DNA of 64,000 nt, taken from assembly GCF_017052465.1 (NCBI RefSeq), contig NZ_JAFHKT010000151.1, positions 248,001 to 312,000 on the forward strand, in the 5' to 3' direction. Both the position numbers and the translations under genes were made by a program. The DNA comes from Arthrobacter pascens (GTDB lineage: Bacteria > Actinomycetota > Actinomycetes > Actinomycetales > Micrococcaceae). Below the pieces are notes generated by a model, which saw only the letters and a list, made by a program, of their open reading frames with translations, ran no database searches and was not told where the DNA came from. Within the stretch, counting starts at the first letter, position 1, and the number at the start of each line of letters is the position of its first letter. Of the stretch, positions 44,978-53,217 are shown piece by piece.

Positions 44978-45402
44978 ACAAGGCCATCATCAAATGTCCC
45001 AATTGCGGCAAATCCAACCGCGTGCCGGCCGTCGCCGACGGCAGGCCACGCTGCGGGAGTTGCCGCCGGGAGCTTCCCTGGGTTGTTGAAGCGGGCGACG
45101 ACGACTTCGGCGAGATCGCCGAAAGGTCCGGCGTTCCGGTACTGGTGGACTTTTGGGCGGTGTGGTGCGGACCCTGCCGGATGGTCAGCCCGGTGCTGGA
45201 CGAGTTGGCACACGAACGCGCGGGGCGGATCAAACTTGTGAAGGTCGACGTGGACCACGCGCCGCAGCTCTCCGCCAGATTCGCCATTCAGGCAGTGCCA
45301 ACGTTGCTGGTCATCGTCGACGGCAAGATCGTCGCGAGGCAGGCCGGCGCAGCTCCCGCGCCCGTGCTGAGGTCCTGGCTGGAGGGGGCAATCACGAAGT
45401 AG
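44974..45402 (+). CDS. trxC: Thioredoxin 2-like protein with N-terminal zinc motif
   Basis: 142 residues. An N-terminal CPNC (8-11) and CGSC (27-30) zinc-ribbon precedes a thioredoxin domain with WCGPC at 64-68 and the cis-proline segment AVPTLLVI near 107. This is the layout of thioredoxin 2, linked to oxidative and heat stress through zinc release. It reduces disulfides in the cytoplasm. Overlap with clpB (ATGA) makes it the last gene of the chaperone operon. Confidence 0.92.
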   Translation: MNKAIIKCPNCGKSNRVPAVADGRPRCGSCRRELPWVVEAGDDDFGEIAERSGVPVLVDFWAVWCGPCRMVSPVLDELAHERAGRIKLVKVDVDHAPQLSARFAIQAVPTLLVIVDGKIVARQAGAAPAPVLRSWLEGAITK

Positions 45403-45908
45403 CTCAAGAACAGCGGACGACGGCGCGAATCTCGCCGGGTTGGGGTCAACTGTACTGACACATATTTTCCGGCCTTTCTCACTACAATTGACCCAATGTG
45501 GGATCTCTGGACGACTTGTCGGACCAAAAACTGCGCTCTGCAGGGAACTTTGACCGTCGGCCCGACTGTAGAGACAGATTGGCGGGATGAGCCGACTGTG
45601 CTGAACGGTACGTACCCGATCCGCTCTCCAGCCGCCAGCGCACCCTAACATCGAGTTCCAGGCATTTCCAGAAGAACGTCAAGACACTGGGAGCGACGAC
45701 GTCAGGTTGGGGTGTGCCCTAACCGGACGCTCTCCCTGCCCATGAGCCAGGTACTCCGGACCTGATGAGTCCGGTTACACAAGGGGCCGTGTTCGCCAAA
45801 ACTTTGAACAGGCCGGCCCAGCTCAGAAGGCACGAATAGTTTGAAATCGAATATGCACGCAAACCAGTGTTTGTGGTGGTCCCGAGACTAGCCCACTGCA
45901 AAAACAAG
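45403..45908. other. Gene-free region after the chaperone operon
   Basis: 506 bases with no convincing coding. A spaced inverted pair GGGTCAA/TTGACCC frames about 45445-45495, and a short CCGGAC-7-GTCCGG hairpin lies near 45752-45770 containing CTGATGA in its loop. I assign no function to either. Confidence 0.4.
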
Positions 45909-45950
45909 GGCGCCCGCCACCCCGGGAGGGAGGCTGGCGGGGCGCCTTTT
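45909..45950. terminator. GC-rich hairpin with flanking T-tracts (bidirectional terminator)
   Basis: GGCGCCCGCCA pairs with TGGCGGGGCGCC (one bulge), followed by TTTT on the plus strand and a T-rich stretch (TTGTTTTTG) on the minus strand. It lies just past the decayed aldehyde dehydrogenase end, so it was probably that gene's terminator. Confidence 0.65.
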
Positions 45951-46235
45951 ACAGTACGCTTCCAGCTGTCGTAGGGGTCGGCCATGCCGATGTATTGGGT
46001 AGTGGGTGTATTCGGCGATTCGTTCTGAGCCGCCTTCGCGGCCTAGGCCGGACTGTTTGACACCGCCGAAGGGTGCTGCGGCGGTGGAGATGACGCCGGC
46101 GTTGAACCCGACCATGCCGAATTCGATCTGTTCGGCCACGCGCAGGAGCCGGTTGAAGTCCCGGCTGTAGAGGTAGGAGGCGAGCCCGTATTCGCTGGCG
46201 TTGGCCAGCCGGATGGCGTCTTCCTCCATGGCGGG
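45950..46235 (-). pseudogene. 3' fragment of a succinate-semialdehyde-type aldehyde dehydrogenase
   Basis: EEDAIRLANASEYGLASYLYS, FGMVGFNAGVISTAAAPFGGVKQSGLGREGGSE is the conserved C-terminal quarter of GabD-like aldehyde dehydrogenases. The catalytic domain is absent; sequence upstream of about 46235 has no ALDH character. Near the end the frame shifts (EYTHYP to QYIGMADPYDSWK in the next frame). It is a leftover of a deletion or insertion. Confidence 0.75.
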
Positions 46236-46565
46236 TTCGGTGCCGCGTCCGGTGTTCAGGGCGCCCATGCGGCGGCGAACTTCCCATGCTCTCAGCATGT
46301 CGGGGACCGGCCTTGCATGGTTTCGGCAACCTGGAGGCGTGTTTTCTAGGCACCTGGAGGAAAAATTCTGACCGGACGTTGGGGAGCTTGCGAGCGAGGG
46401 TCGGAAATAGCTGCGGCGCGGCTGGCACGGCAAGAGTCCGTCCATTATTCCATTGTTGTATCATTGCACTAAGAGCTTCTTCACCTTGCCTTATCGCGGG
46501 GAGGCTGACATTTTTGTTCTGATCGCATCGCCAAGCCCGTCTGATGACGGTCGACAGGGGGGGCA

Positions 46566-47285
46566 GTGGCCACCAGCACCTCAGACATGTTCCTCCCCGT
46601 CAACGTTGACCGCGCTTCGCAGGTCATCGTCGACCAGATCAAAGTTCTCATTCGTGCGGGTAAGTTACAGCCGGGCGATCGGCTGCCCAGCGAACGCGAG
46701 TTGTGCCAGCGGTTTAATGTCAGTCGTGTGACTGTCCGCGAGGCGCTAAGGGTGCTTGAGACTAACGGACTGCTCACCATCCGCGTCGGCTCTCATGGTG
46801 GCGCCTTCCTCACCAGCCCTACGGCCGAGCGACTCGGCGTGGGTCTGGCTGACCTCATTTCGCTCGCGCCTGTCACGGCACACAACGTCACCGAAGCGCG
46901 CTTCATCGTCGAGCTTGGCACCCTGCCCCTGGCGGTTGAGCGAGCCACGGAGGAGGACATCGCGGCTCTTTTCGCGATGGTCGAAGAGGCCGAGCATGCC
47001 ATTAAGGCGGGTCAGTACAACGTGGAGCTCTCCGCCGCATTCCACACCCGGATCGCACAGTGCACCCACAACCCAGCGATCGAGATGCTGATGCAGAGCT
47101 TCAACGGTCCCATGCGGATGTCACTCGAGGAATCGCACATTTCCGCGCCCATGGGCCAGCAGGGCGTTGCAGAGCACCGCAGGCTTGCCGAGGCCATCGA
47201 AGCACGCGACATCGAAGCCGCACGGACGGTCATGACTGAGCACCTCGGCCGGACTGCCGAGCGCGTTCGCACCCACACCCCCTAG
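46566..47285 (+). CDS. FadR/GntR-family (FCD domain) regulator
   Basis: 239 residues. The GntR winged helix has GDRLPSERELCQRFNVSRVTVREALRVLE near 34-62. The FCD all-helical effector domain (about 95-225) has the EARFIVELG, AFHTRIAQCTHNP and VAEHRRLAEAIEARD blocks with metal-binding Asp/His positions. It starts with GTG 46566 after AGGGGGG. It is the likely regulator of the Rieske-LigJK cluster to its right. Operators TGGWCTAACCA at 47723, 51991 and 57764 fit the TGGTNNNACCA type described for FCD regulators. No such site lies before its own gene. Confidence 0.9.
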   Translation: MATSTSDMFLPVNVDRASQVIVDQIKVLIRAGKLQPGDRLPSERELCQRFNVSRVTVREALRVLETNGLLTIRVGSHGGAFLTSPTAERLGVGLADLISLAPVTAHNVTEARFIVELGTLPLAVERATEEDIAALFAMVEEAEHAIKAGQYNVELSAAFHTRIAQCTHNPAIEMLMQSFNGPMRMSLEESHISAPMGQQGVAEHRRLAEAIEARDIEAARTVMTEHLGRTAERVRTHTP

Positions 47286-47745
47286 GCGGGGCCGGGCAAA
47301 GAACCGCCTTAGAAACTCAACGGGCGAGCCCGGGACTCACCGCGCCGGATCTGGCCAAGGTGAAGGTCCCGGCGACCTTTGGTTACCCAAGGAGATGTCC
47401 GATCGTGGCCCTCGTGGGCGAGTCTGGCGACACGTCACCGCATCCCCGCTATCTTCCACCGGACGCACGTCCTGCCCCGCTGAGGAATGCGCTTGGAGGG
47501 GCGGTCGGCTCGCGGCGCCGACAGCTAACCGAATGAATCCGGTGCAGCCGAAAGTCGCAAAGCAAGGGTTTCGTGAGTTGGATCCATAGAACTTCGCAGT
47601 CCTGCACCTCAAACAAGCGCCTCGCTCCGCTTCTTGTTGAATCCAGAGCCGCGGCCTCTCTGAGTTCAAAAAATGTCTCACTTCAACTCTCGCCAAAAGG
47701 GCTCGGTGGCATTACGGTATAATGGACTAACCAAAGGAGGTTCAC
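47286..47745. other. Gap between regulator and ferredoxin reductase
   Basis: 460 bases without a supportable gene. The right end holds the promoter and operator of the reductase gene; the remainder shows nothing I can name. Confidence 0.4.
47718..47733 (+). promoter_or_regulatory. -10 box and FCD operator of the ferredoxin reductase gene
   Basis: TATAAT at 47718-47723 runs directly into TGGACTAACCA (47723-47733), then AAAGGAGG. A bound regulator would cover the -10. No good -35 is seen. Confidence 0.6.
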
Positions 47746-49008
47746 ATGACCATCCCCGCTCCCGGAACCCTCATCGTCGGTGCCAGCCAGGCCGGCCTGC
47801 AGATTGCAACATCGCTGCGCGAATTCGGTGACACCGAGCCCATCATCCTGGTCGGCAACGAAGACGTCGCCCCGTACCAGCGCCCCCCGCTGTCCAAGGC
47901 CTACCTCGCTGGCAAAGCATCGGTCGAGTCTCTCGGCTTCCGCTCAATGGACTGGTACGCCGAGAAGCAGATCGAGCTGCGACTCTCCACCCACATCGAG
48001 AACGTCCAGCTTGACGCTCCGGGCTCAGGCAGCGGCGTCGCTATCACCAGCACAGGAGAGAAGCTCCCCTTCGCGCGCCTCGCACTCGCCGTGGGGGGCA
48101 CGCCGCGCCGGCTCCCCATTGCCGGCGCCGAGCTCGACGGCGTGTGTGTGCTGCGCGATATTGCGCACGCTGAGGATCTGCGCACCCGCCTGGGAACGGC
48201 GGAGAACGTCGTCGTCATTGGCGGCGGGTTCATCGGGCTAGAGGCGGCTGCCGCCGCGACGACCGCTGGTAAGGACGTGACCGTGGTCGACGTCGCCGAT
48301 CGCCTTCTCGGCCGAGCCGTGGCCCCGGAGGTCTCGGCGTTCTACCTGGCGGCGCACCAGCGCCGCGGCACCAAGGTGCTCCTGTCCACCGGCATCGACG
48401 CGATCGAGGGCAACGACCAGAACACCGTGACCGGTGTCCGCCTCGCCGACGGGACGGTGCTTCCGGCCGACATCGTACTCGTGGGCATCGGGCTCGTGGC
48501 ACACACTGATCTCGCCGCCAAACTCGGTCTCGAGATCGATCGCGGAATCGTCGTGGATACGCTGGCTCGCACCAGCAACCCGAACATCGTGGCCGCGGGT
48601 GACTGCGCCACGCTCCCCCATCCGCTCACCGGTGAAGGCCGCCATCGCATCGAGTCGGTCCAGAACGCGATTGCTCAGGCGCAGATCGCCGCAGCGACGC
48701 TCGTGGGGCGCCCGCAGGGCGCGGCTGCCGTGCCCTGGTTCTGGTCGGACCAAGGGGACCTCAAGCTCCAGATTGCCGGCCTCTCCACCGGCTACGACGA
48801 AGTGGTGGTTCGTGGCGAGCCGGACACGGAGCAGTTCTCGGTGCTCTATTACGCTGCCGGACGCCTGATCGCGATCGACTCCATCAATGCCCCGCGCGAC
48901 TACATGGCGGTCCGGAGGTTCCTCGGCACCGGCGGCACCATCCCCGCCGACCTCGCCGGAGACACGAACATTTCGCTCAAGGACCTCCTGGCAGCCCCGG
49001 CAGTCTGA
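47746..49008 (+). CDS. Ferredoxin reductase component of a Rieske oxygenase (BphA4-like)
   Basis: 420 residues. The FAD-binding start is TLIVGASQAGLQIATSLRE, with the substrate-side PYQRPPLSKAYL typical of oxygenase-coupled reductases near 44-55. NAD binding is at VVVIGGGFIGLEAAAAA near 150 and the second FAD motif at NIVAAGDCA near 283. It passes electrons from NADH to the [2Fe-2S] ferredoxin encoded at 57424, which feeds the Rieske oxygenase at 56057. The three components are encoded 8-10 kb apart, in separate transcripts that share an operator motif. Confidence 0.92.
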   Translation: MTIPAPGTLIVGASQAGLQIATSLREFGDTEPIILVGNEDVAPYQRPPLSKAYLAGKASVESLGFRSMDWYAEKQIELRLSTHIENVQLDAPGSGSGVAITSTGEKLPFARLALAVGGTPRRLPIAGAELDGVCVLRDIAHAEDLRTRLGTAENVVVIGGGFIGLEAAAAATTAGKDVTVVDVADRLLGRAVAPEVSAFYLAAHQRRGTKVLLSTGIDAIEGNDQNTVTGVRLADGTVLPADIVLVGIGLVAHTDLAAKLGLEIDRGIVVDTLARTSNPNIVAAGDCATLPHPLTGEGRHRIESVQNAIAQAQIAAATLVGRPQGAAAVPWFWSDQGDLKLQIAGLSTGYDEVVVRGEPDTEQFSVLYYAAGRLIAIDSINAPRDYMAVRRFLGTGGTIPADLAGDTNISLKDLLAAPAV

Positions 49009-49043
49009 TCCAGCCAACAGTCTGTGCGGCACCCAGCAAACGA

Positions 49044-49078
49044 CGGCGCCCCTCACCTCCTGGAGGTGAGGGGCGCCG
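49044..49078. terminator. Long perfect hairpin between convergent genes
   Basis: CGGCGCCCCTCACCTC and its exact complement with a 3-base loop. It lies between the convergent reductase and LigJ-like genes and can serve both directions. No T-tract. Confidence 0.75.
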
Positions 49079-49101
49079 GCATTATTGCCCGGATGCTCGG
49101 C

Positions 49102-50097
49102 TCAGGAAGCCGCGGGAACGCGTGCGGCCAGTCCCGGATAGACCTCAACGGCGTTCTCCAGGAGGATCCGGCGTTCATTCTCCTCAGACAGACCGGCACT
49201 CTGGACGTAGACCAGGGTGTTGTCCCACTCCACCCCGGTCTCCGGGTCCGCGCCACGCACGGCACCGAGCATCTCGGAAGCGAAGAGGATATTGCGGGAC
49301 GGGACAACGCGGGTCAGCAGGTCTATGCCCGGCTGGTGGTACACCGCGGTGTCGAAGAAGACGTTCTTCAGCAGCTCGGAGGGGTCTTGCCAGCCGTTAC
49401 GCATGGACAGGCCACGGTAACGGCCCCAGTGGTACGGGATCGCGCCGCCGCCGTGCGGGATCACGAAACGCAGTCCCGGGAAGCGCTGGAAGAGGTCCGA
49501 CTGCAGCAGCTGCATGAACACGCTTGTGTCCGCATTCAAATAGTGCGCACCGAGTGTATGGAAGTTCGGATTGCACGCCGTGGACACGTGGATCATGACG
49601 GGGATGTCGAGTTCCTGGATAACCTCGTAGAGGTCAAACCAGGACGCGTCCGTCAGTGGCTTTCCCGCCCAGGTCCCTGAGGGATCCGGGTTAAGGTTCG
49701 CGCCCACGAAGCCAAGCTCGGTGACCGTGCGTCGCAGCTCGGCAATGACACCCGCGTGGTTGCCCTCCGGTGTCTGTGGCAGCTGGGCCACCGGCGCGAA
49801 GTGCTCCGGGTATAGCTCGCTCACACGATGCACCAGGTCGTTCGAGGCCTGCGCCCACGCGTTCGCGATGCTGGCGTCCGGGACGTGGTGTTCCATGCCC
49901 GAAGCCCGCGGGGAGAAGACCATGAGGTCCCCGCCGCGCTCCCGCAGCACGCGAAGCTGGTTCGGCTCCACGCTTTCGCGAAGCTCGTCGTCGCTGATCG
50001 CCGCGAGCGTGGCGTTCCCACTGGTGAGCTGGGCCTTGCGGAAGGCGAAGAGCTGCGCAGGCTCCGTGGTGTAGTGGCCGTGGATGTCGATGATCAC
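49102..50097 (-). CDS. LigJ-like 4-oxalomesaconate hydratase (amidohydrolase superfamily)
   Basis: 331 residues. The opening MIIDIHGHYTTEP supplies the metal-binding HxH, FSPRASGMEHHVPD and FVGANLNPDPSG follow, then IHVSTACNPNFHTLGAHYLN, FVIPHGGGAIPYHWGR and FASEMLGAVRG. These are close to LigJ of the protocatechuate 4,5-cleavage pathway as I remember it. LigJ adds water to 4-oxalomesaconate to give 4-carboxy-4-hydroxy-2-oxoadipate. It follows the LigK-like gene with an ATGA overlap (50094-50097), which supports consecutive steps. Confidence 0.88.
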   Translation of the reverse strand: MIIDIHGHYTTEPAQLFAFRKAQLTSGNATLAAISDDELRESVEPNQLRVLRERGGDLMVFSPRASGMEHHVPDASIANAWAQASNDLVHRVSELYPEHFAPVAQLPQTPEGNHAGVIAELRRTVTELGFVGANLNPDPSGTWAGKPLTDASWFDLYEVIQELDIPVMIHVSTACNPNFHTLGAHYLNADTSVFMQLLQSDLFQRFPGLRFVIPHGGGAIPYHWGRYRGLSMRNGWQDPSELLKNVFFDTAVYHQPGIDLLTRVVPSRNILFASEMLGAVRGADPETGVEWDNTLVYVQSAGLSEENERRILLENAVEVYPGLAARVPAAS

Positions 50098-50801
50098 TTC
50101 CTGGCCTCCTGAGTCCAGTCCTCGTAAGAGACGTAACGGATGCCAGCCTTTTCAATCAGCGGACGCATGTTGTTGACGTCCAAGGCAACCTCGCCCGCCT
50201 GGTACCGCGCACGCGCCTTCGCTTCCTTCTCCTCGCGCGCCTTCGAGGCGGCGAGTACCTCGGCTGCCTTGAGGCGAGGCACGACGACGACGCCGTCGTC
50301 GTCGGCGATCACCACGTCACCAGGGTTAACAATTCGGCCGGCGATCGAGATGGGGACGTTAACGTCGCCAAGGGTTCCCTTGCCCGTTCCCTCGGCCGAG
50401 ACAGTCTTGGACCACACCGGGAAGCCCATCTCCTGAAGATCGGCCACATCCCGCACCCCTGCTTCGATGACGAGTCCGCGCACGCCGCGTGCTCTGAGCG
50501 AGGTGGCAAGGAGGTCGCCGAAGTAGCCCATATCGCACGGCGCGGTGGGCGCGACAACCAGCACATCGCCGTCGGCGCACTGCTCCACCGCAACGGCGAT
50601 GGTGGTGTTGTCGCCCGGGGCGACCGTGACGGTGACGGCGTTGCCGGCGATCCGGGCTCCCGTCTGGACAGGGTTGATGTGTGAACCGAGCAGGCCCTCG
50701 CGACCCTGGGCCTCATGAACAGTGGCGACGCCGTAGCCAGCGAAGGCGTCCACGATGTCCTGTTCGGCGCGCGGCGGGTTAGTCACGACAAGGCCGGCCA
50801 T
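50094..50801 (-). CDS. LigK/RraA-like 4-carboxy-4-hydroxy-2-oxoadipate aldolase
   Basis: 235 residues. VATVHEAQGREGLL near 25, GDVLVVAP and the motif RGVRGLVIEAGVRDVAD (about 108-124, with the Arg-Asp pair that binds substrate and metal) identify the class II pyruvate aldolase/RraA family. The C-terminal VNNMRPLIEKAG extension is found in LigK rather than RraA. It cleaves the LigJ product into pyruvate and oxaloacetate. It starts one base into the stop of the alcohol dehydrogenase gene (TGATG), so the three genes are coupled. Confidence 0.88.
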   Translation of the reverse strand: MAGLVVTNPPRAEQDIVDAFAGYGVATVHEAQGREGLLGSHINPVQTGARIAGNAVTVTVAPGDNTTIAVAVEQCADGDVLVVAPTAPCDMGYFGDLLATSLRARGVRGLVIEAGVRDVADLQEMGFPVWSKTVSAEGTGKGTLGDVNVPISIAGRIVNPGDVVIADDDGVVVVPRLKAAEVLAASKAREEKEAKARARYQAGEVALDVNNMRPLIEKAGIRYVSYEDWTQEARK

Positions 50802-51949
50802 CAGCGCACCGCTCCGCCGGGCTGTCCGATCAGTTCGGGCATCATCGAGACGTGGATGGCATCCTCATCGGTTTCGCCGGCGAGCACGCGTATGGCGTGG
50901 TCGACCTGGTCGATGCCGTAGCGGTGCGTGGCGAGCTTCTCCAACGGGTAGCGGTGGGAGGCAAGCTGAGCCACCGCAAGTTCGCAAGCGTTGAAGGAGT
51001 GGCCGCGGGCCGATTTGATGGTGATTGCCTTCTCGGTGACCTGCTTGACCGGGAAATCCGGGAATGCCGCCAGCTCGCCCTGAATGAGCAGGGTGCCCTC
51101 GCGGCGCTTGAGGACGTCGACGCCGAGCAGCACCGGAGCAGTACCGGCTCGGGAGGTGCAGTCGAGCACGTAGTCCACGCCCCGGCCGTTGGTCAGATCC
51201 ATGATCTTCTCGCGCGGGTCCTCGGTGAGAACGTCGATTACCTCATCGGCGCCCAGTTCCTTGGCCAGCTCGAAGCGGGCTTTGTCACGCGTGGTGCCGG
51301 AGACGATCACCCTAGCAGCACCGGCGGTTCTTGCGGCAACAAGCTGGGCAAGGCCCTGCTGGCCGGGACCCTGAATTAGCACTGTGTCGTTGTAGCCGAC
51401 GCCGGCGGTCAGGAGCGCCCATTCGATGCCGTTGGATAGCGGCATGACCAAACCGGCCTCTTCCGCGGTGACGGTTTCCGGGATCTTGTGGAGCACCGCG
51501 TTCCACGGCAGATACATGTATTCCGAGAATCCGCCCCAGAGAGTTCCGGGGAAGTCAGCGGAGGTGTATCCGAAACGGCGCGCGTCCGGGTTGGTACGCC
51601 AGTCGGTGGCCTCACAGTGGCGATATTCACCGATGCGGCACCACTCGCAACTGAAGCAGGCAACATAATGCTCCACGAAGACGCGGTCGCCTTCTTCGAG
51701 TCCTTGGCGCTTCTTAAACTTTTCGCCGGCCTCCACGATGACGCCGACGTTTTCATGGCCCATAATCACCGGGCCCTGCGTGGCCGCGGTCCTGGGCGGT
51801 TTGGAATAAAGCTTCACGTCCGTGCCGCAAATTCCTGCGACCTCGATCCTCAACAGGGCCGACTCATCGTCGATATTCGGTCGGTCAAATTCCCGCATTT
51901 CGGTGGTTCCAGGAGCAACCCGGACCGCCGCAAGCACCTTCTCAGACAT
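50801..51949 (-). CDS. Zinc-containing alcohol dehydrogenase (MDR)
   Basis: 382 residues. EVAGICGTDVKLY (Cys near 40), GHENVG (His near 66) and the structural-zinc lobe CFSCEWCRIGEYRHC near 97-111 are present, with DTVLIQGPGQQGLAQLVAA for NAD binding. It is the first gene of the dehydrogenase-LigK-LigJ operon. It may take the place of the dihydrodiol or hemiacetal dehydrogenase in the pathway (inference). TGGTTAGTCCA at 51991-52001 lies 42 bases upstream. Confidence 0.9.
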   Translation of the reverse strand: MSEKVLAAVRVAPGTTEMREFDRPNIDDESALLRIEVAGICGTDVKLYSKPPRTAATQGPVIMGHENVGVIVEAGEKFKKRQGLEEGDRVFVEHYVACFSCEWCRIGEYRHCEATDWRTNPDARRFGYTSADFPGTLWGGFSEYMYLPWNAVLHKIPETVTAEEAGLVMPLSNGIEWALLTAGVGYNDTVLIQGPGQQGLAQLVAARTAGAARVIVSGTTRDKARFELAKELGADEVIDVLTEDPREKIMDLTNGRGVDYVLDCTSRAGTAPVLLGVDVLKRREGTLLIQGELAAFPDFPVKQVTEKAITIKSARGHSFNACELAVAQLASHRYPLEKLATHRYGIDQVDHAIRVLAGETDEDAIHVSMMPELIGQPGGAVR

Positions 51950-51990
51950 CTACTGGCTCCCTCGAGCATGGCCTACAGGCCTTGGCAAAA

Positions 51991-52001
51991 TGGTTAGTCC
52001 A
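51991..52001. promoter_or_regulatory. FCD operator between the MDR and decarboxylase-like genes
   Basis: TGGTTAGTCCA, the exact reverse complement of the site at 47723. The arms GTTAG-6-CTAAC (51993-52008) make a second overlapping inverted repeat. It serves the divergent promoters of 51949 and 52049. Confidence 0.6.
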
Positions 52002-52048
52002 ATCTAACATGCAAGTGTTGGCCATCACTAAACCTCATCGGAGGCAAT

Positions 52049-52996
52049 ATGCCCGTCCCGCTTTCCGCCCTCAGCCGATCCCAAGGGAATAACAGCCGTG
52101 TCAAGGACGGTACGGTCGTCCCTGAAGGCTTCTCGCTCGACTTCGAGGAGGTGCCCGTCCTTGTTCAGGGATTCCGTCGCATGGTCCGCGGGCTTGCCTT
52201 CGACGTCAGCGAAATGGCGCTCACCACATACCTCACCGCCAGAGAACACGGCGTAAAGTTCACGGCCCTGCCGATCTTCCTGGTCCGCGGTTTCCACCAC
52301 AACGCGATCGTGGTCCGCCGAGACTCGTGTATCACTGATCCCGGGCAGCTTGCGGGTAAGCGGGTCGGTGTGAACCGCGGATACACCGTGACCACCGGCG
52401 TCTGGGCCCGCTCAATTATGGCCAACCAGTATGGCCTTGACCTCGACTCCGTCACTTGGGTCCTCTCCGGCGACGAGCACGTCAAGGCGTACACGCCGCC
52501 ATCAAACGTCATTTCCGCTCCGCCTGGCAAGACGCTTGAACAGATGCTGCTCGACGGCGAGCTGGAGGCCGCGATCGGCGTCAAGAGCGATTCCCCCGAC
52601 ATTGTCCCGCTCATCCCGAACGCGAACGACGTCGCCCTCACAGCCTTGCGCGCAACGGGCCTCTACCCGATCAACCACCTCGTGGTCATCAAGGACGAGG
52701 TCCTGGGGGCACGCCCGGACGCAGCCGTTGCCGTGTTCGAGGCGTTCGCCGAGTCCAAGCGCCAGTATGTCGCCGATCTGAAGGCCGGTGCGATCGCTAA
52801 GCCCGATTCCGCTGACCGCCTCCACCTTGAGGTCCTCGAGGCGACAGGCTGGGATGATCCGCTCCCTTACGGCATCGAGCCGAACTGTGCCGCGCTCGAG
52901 GACCTCATTGAACAGGCAAGCAAGCAGCGCATCTTGACCAAGACCGTGAAGCTGGAGGAGCTATTCGCGGAGTCCGTTCGAGGGCTCGTCGGCTAA
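52049..52996 (+). CDS. 4,5-dihydroxyphthalate decarboxylase-like protein (PBP fold)
   Basis: 315 residues. VRGLAFDVSEMALTTYL near 47, the GKRVGVNRGYTVTTGVWAR block near 105-123 and LSGDEHVKAYTPPSNV near 135 match the Pht5-type decarboxylases that share a periplasmic-binding-protein fold. There is no signal peptide, so it is a cytoplasmic enzyme and not a transport protein. It removes a carboxyl group from a dihydroxylated aromatic dicarboxylate; the exact substrate is not proven. GGAGG precedes ATG 52049. It is divergent from the dehydrogenase-LigK-LigJ operon with an operator between. Confidence 0.85.
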   Translation: MPVPLSALSRSQGNNSRVKDGTVVPEGFSLDFEEVPVLVQGFRRMVRGLAFDVSEMALTTYLTAREHGVKFTALPIFLVRGFHHNAIVVRRDSCITDPGQLAGKRVGVNRGYTVTTGVWARSIMANQYGLDLDSVTWVLSGDEHVKAYTPPSNVISAPPGKTLEQMLLDGELEAAIGVKSDSPDIVPLIPNANDVALTALRATGLYPINHLVVIKDEVLGARPDAAVAVFEAFAESKRQYVADLKAGAIAKPDSADRLHLEVLEATGWDDPLPYGIEPNCAALEDLIEQASKQRILTKTVKLEELFAESVRGLVG

Positions 52997-53013
52997 GCAA
53001 GAGACTGCTCGTA

Positions 53014-53200
53014 ATGCGTATCGCCGTCGCCGCCAACCACAACGTATCGAGCTCAAAGCTCGGCTGCTGCTGCGGCTCCGCGAGCGTGCCCACGCGACGT
53101 TCGACGCCGGGGCTTACGAGCCCGGCGTCGTCGTCGATCATCCGCCGTTATGCGCGGCGGTTAGCCGCCGTGTCGCCCTCTAAGAAGCGGAGTTGGCGGT
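53014..53200 (+). pseudogene. RpiB/LacAB isomerase remnant
   Basis: MRIAVAANHN is the start of ribose-5-phosphate isomerase B family proteins. One base later the frame changes and continues IELKARLLLRLRERAH, YEPGVVVDHPPLCAAVSRRVAL, a stop, EAELAV. This is the N-terminal third of the family (normally VELK, EPG, VDYPPLC). The catalytic Cys region is missing. RpiB-like genes of unknown role do occur in aromatic clusters, so this may be a lost pathway member. Confidence 0.65.
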
Positions 53201-53217
53201 GATCAGCGAAGTCGAAA

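Noticed and set aside
45752..45770. Hairpin containing CTGATGA, reminiscent of a hammerhead ribozyme core
   Set aside because: The required GAAA segment and a second pairing partner are not found at the right distance, so the three-stem fold cannot form.
47337..47696. Minus-strand 119-residue frame in the gap before the ferredoxin reductase
   Set aside because: Composition and lack of motifs indicate a chance frame.
52049..52996. Interpretation as an ABC transporter substrate-binding protein
   Set aside because: It lacks a signal peptide and matches the cytoplasmic 4,5-dihydroxyphthalate-decarboxylase type that shares the binding-protein fold.
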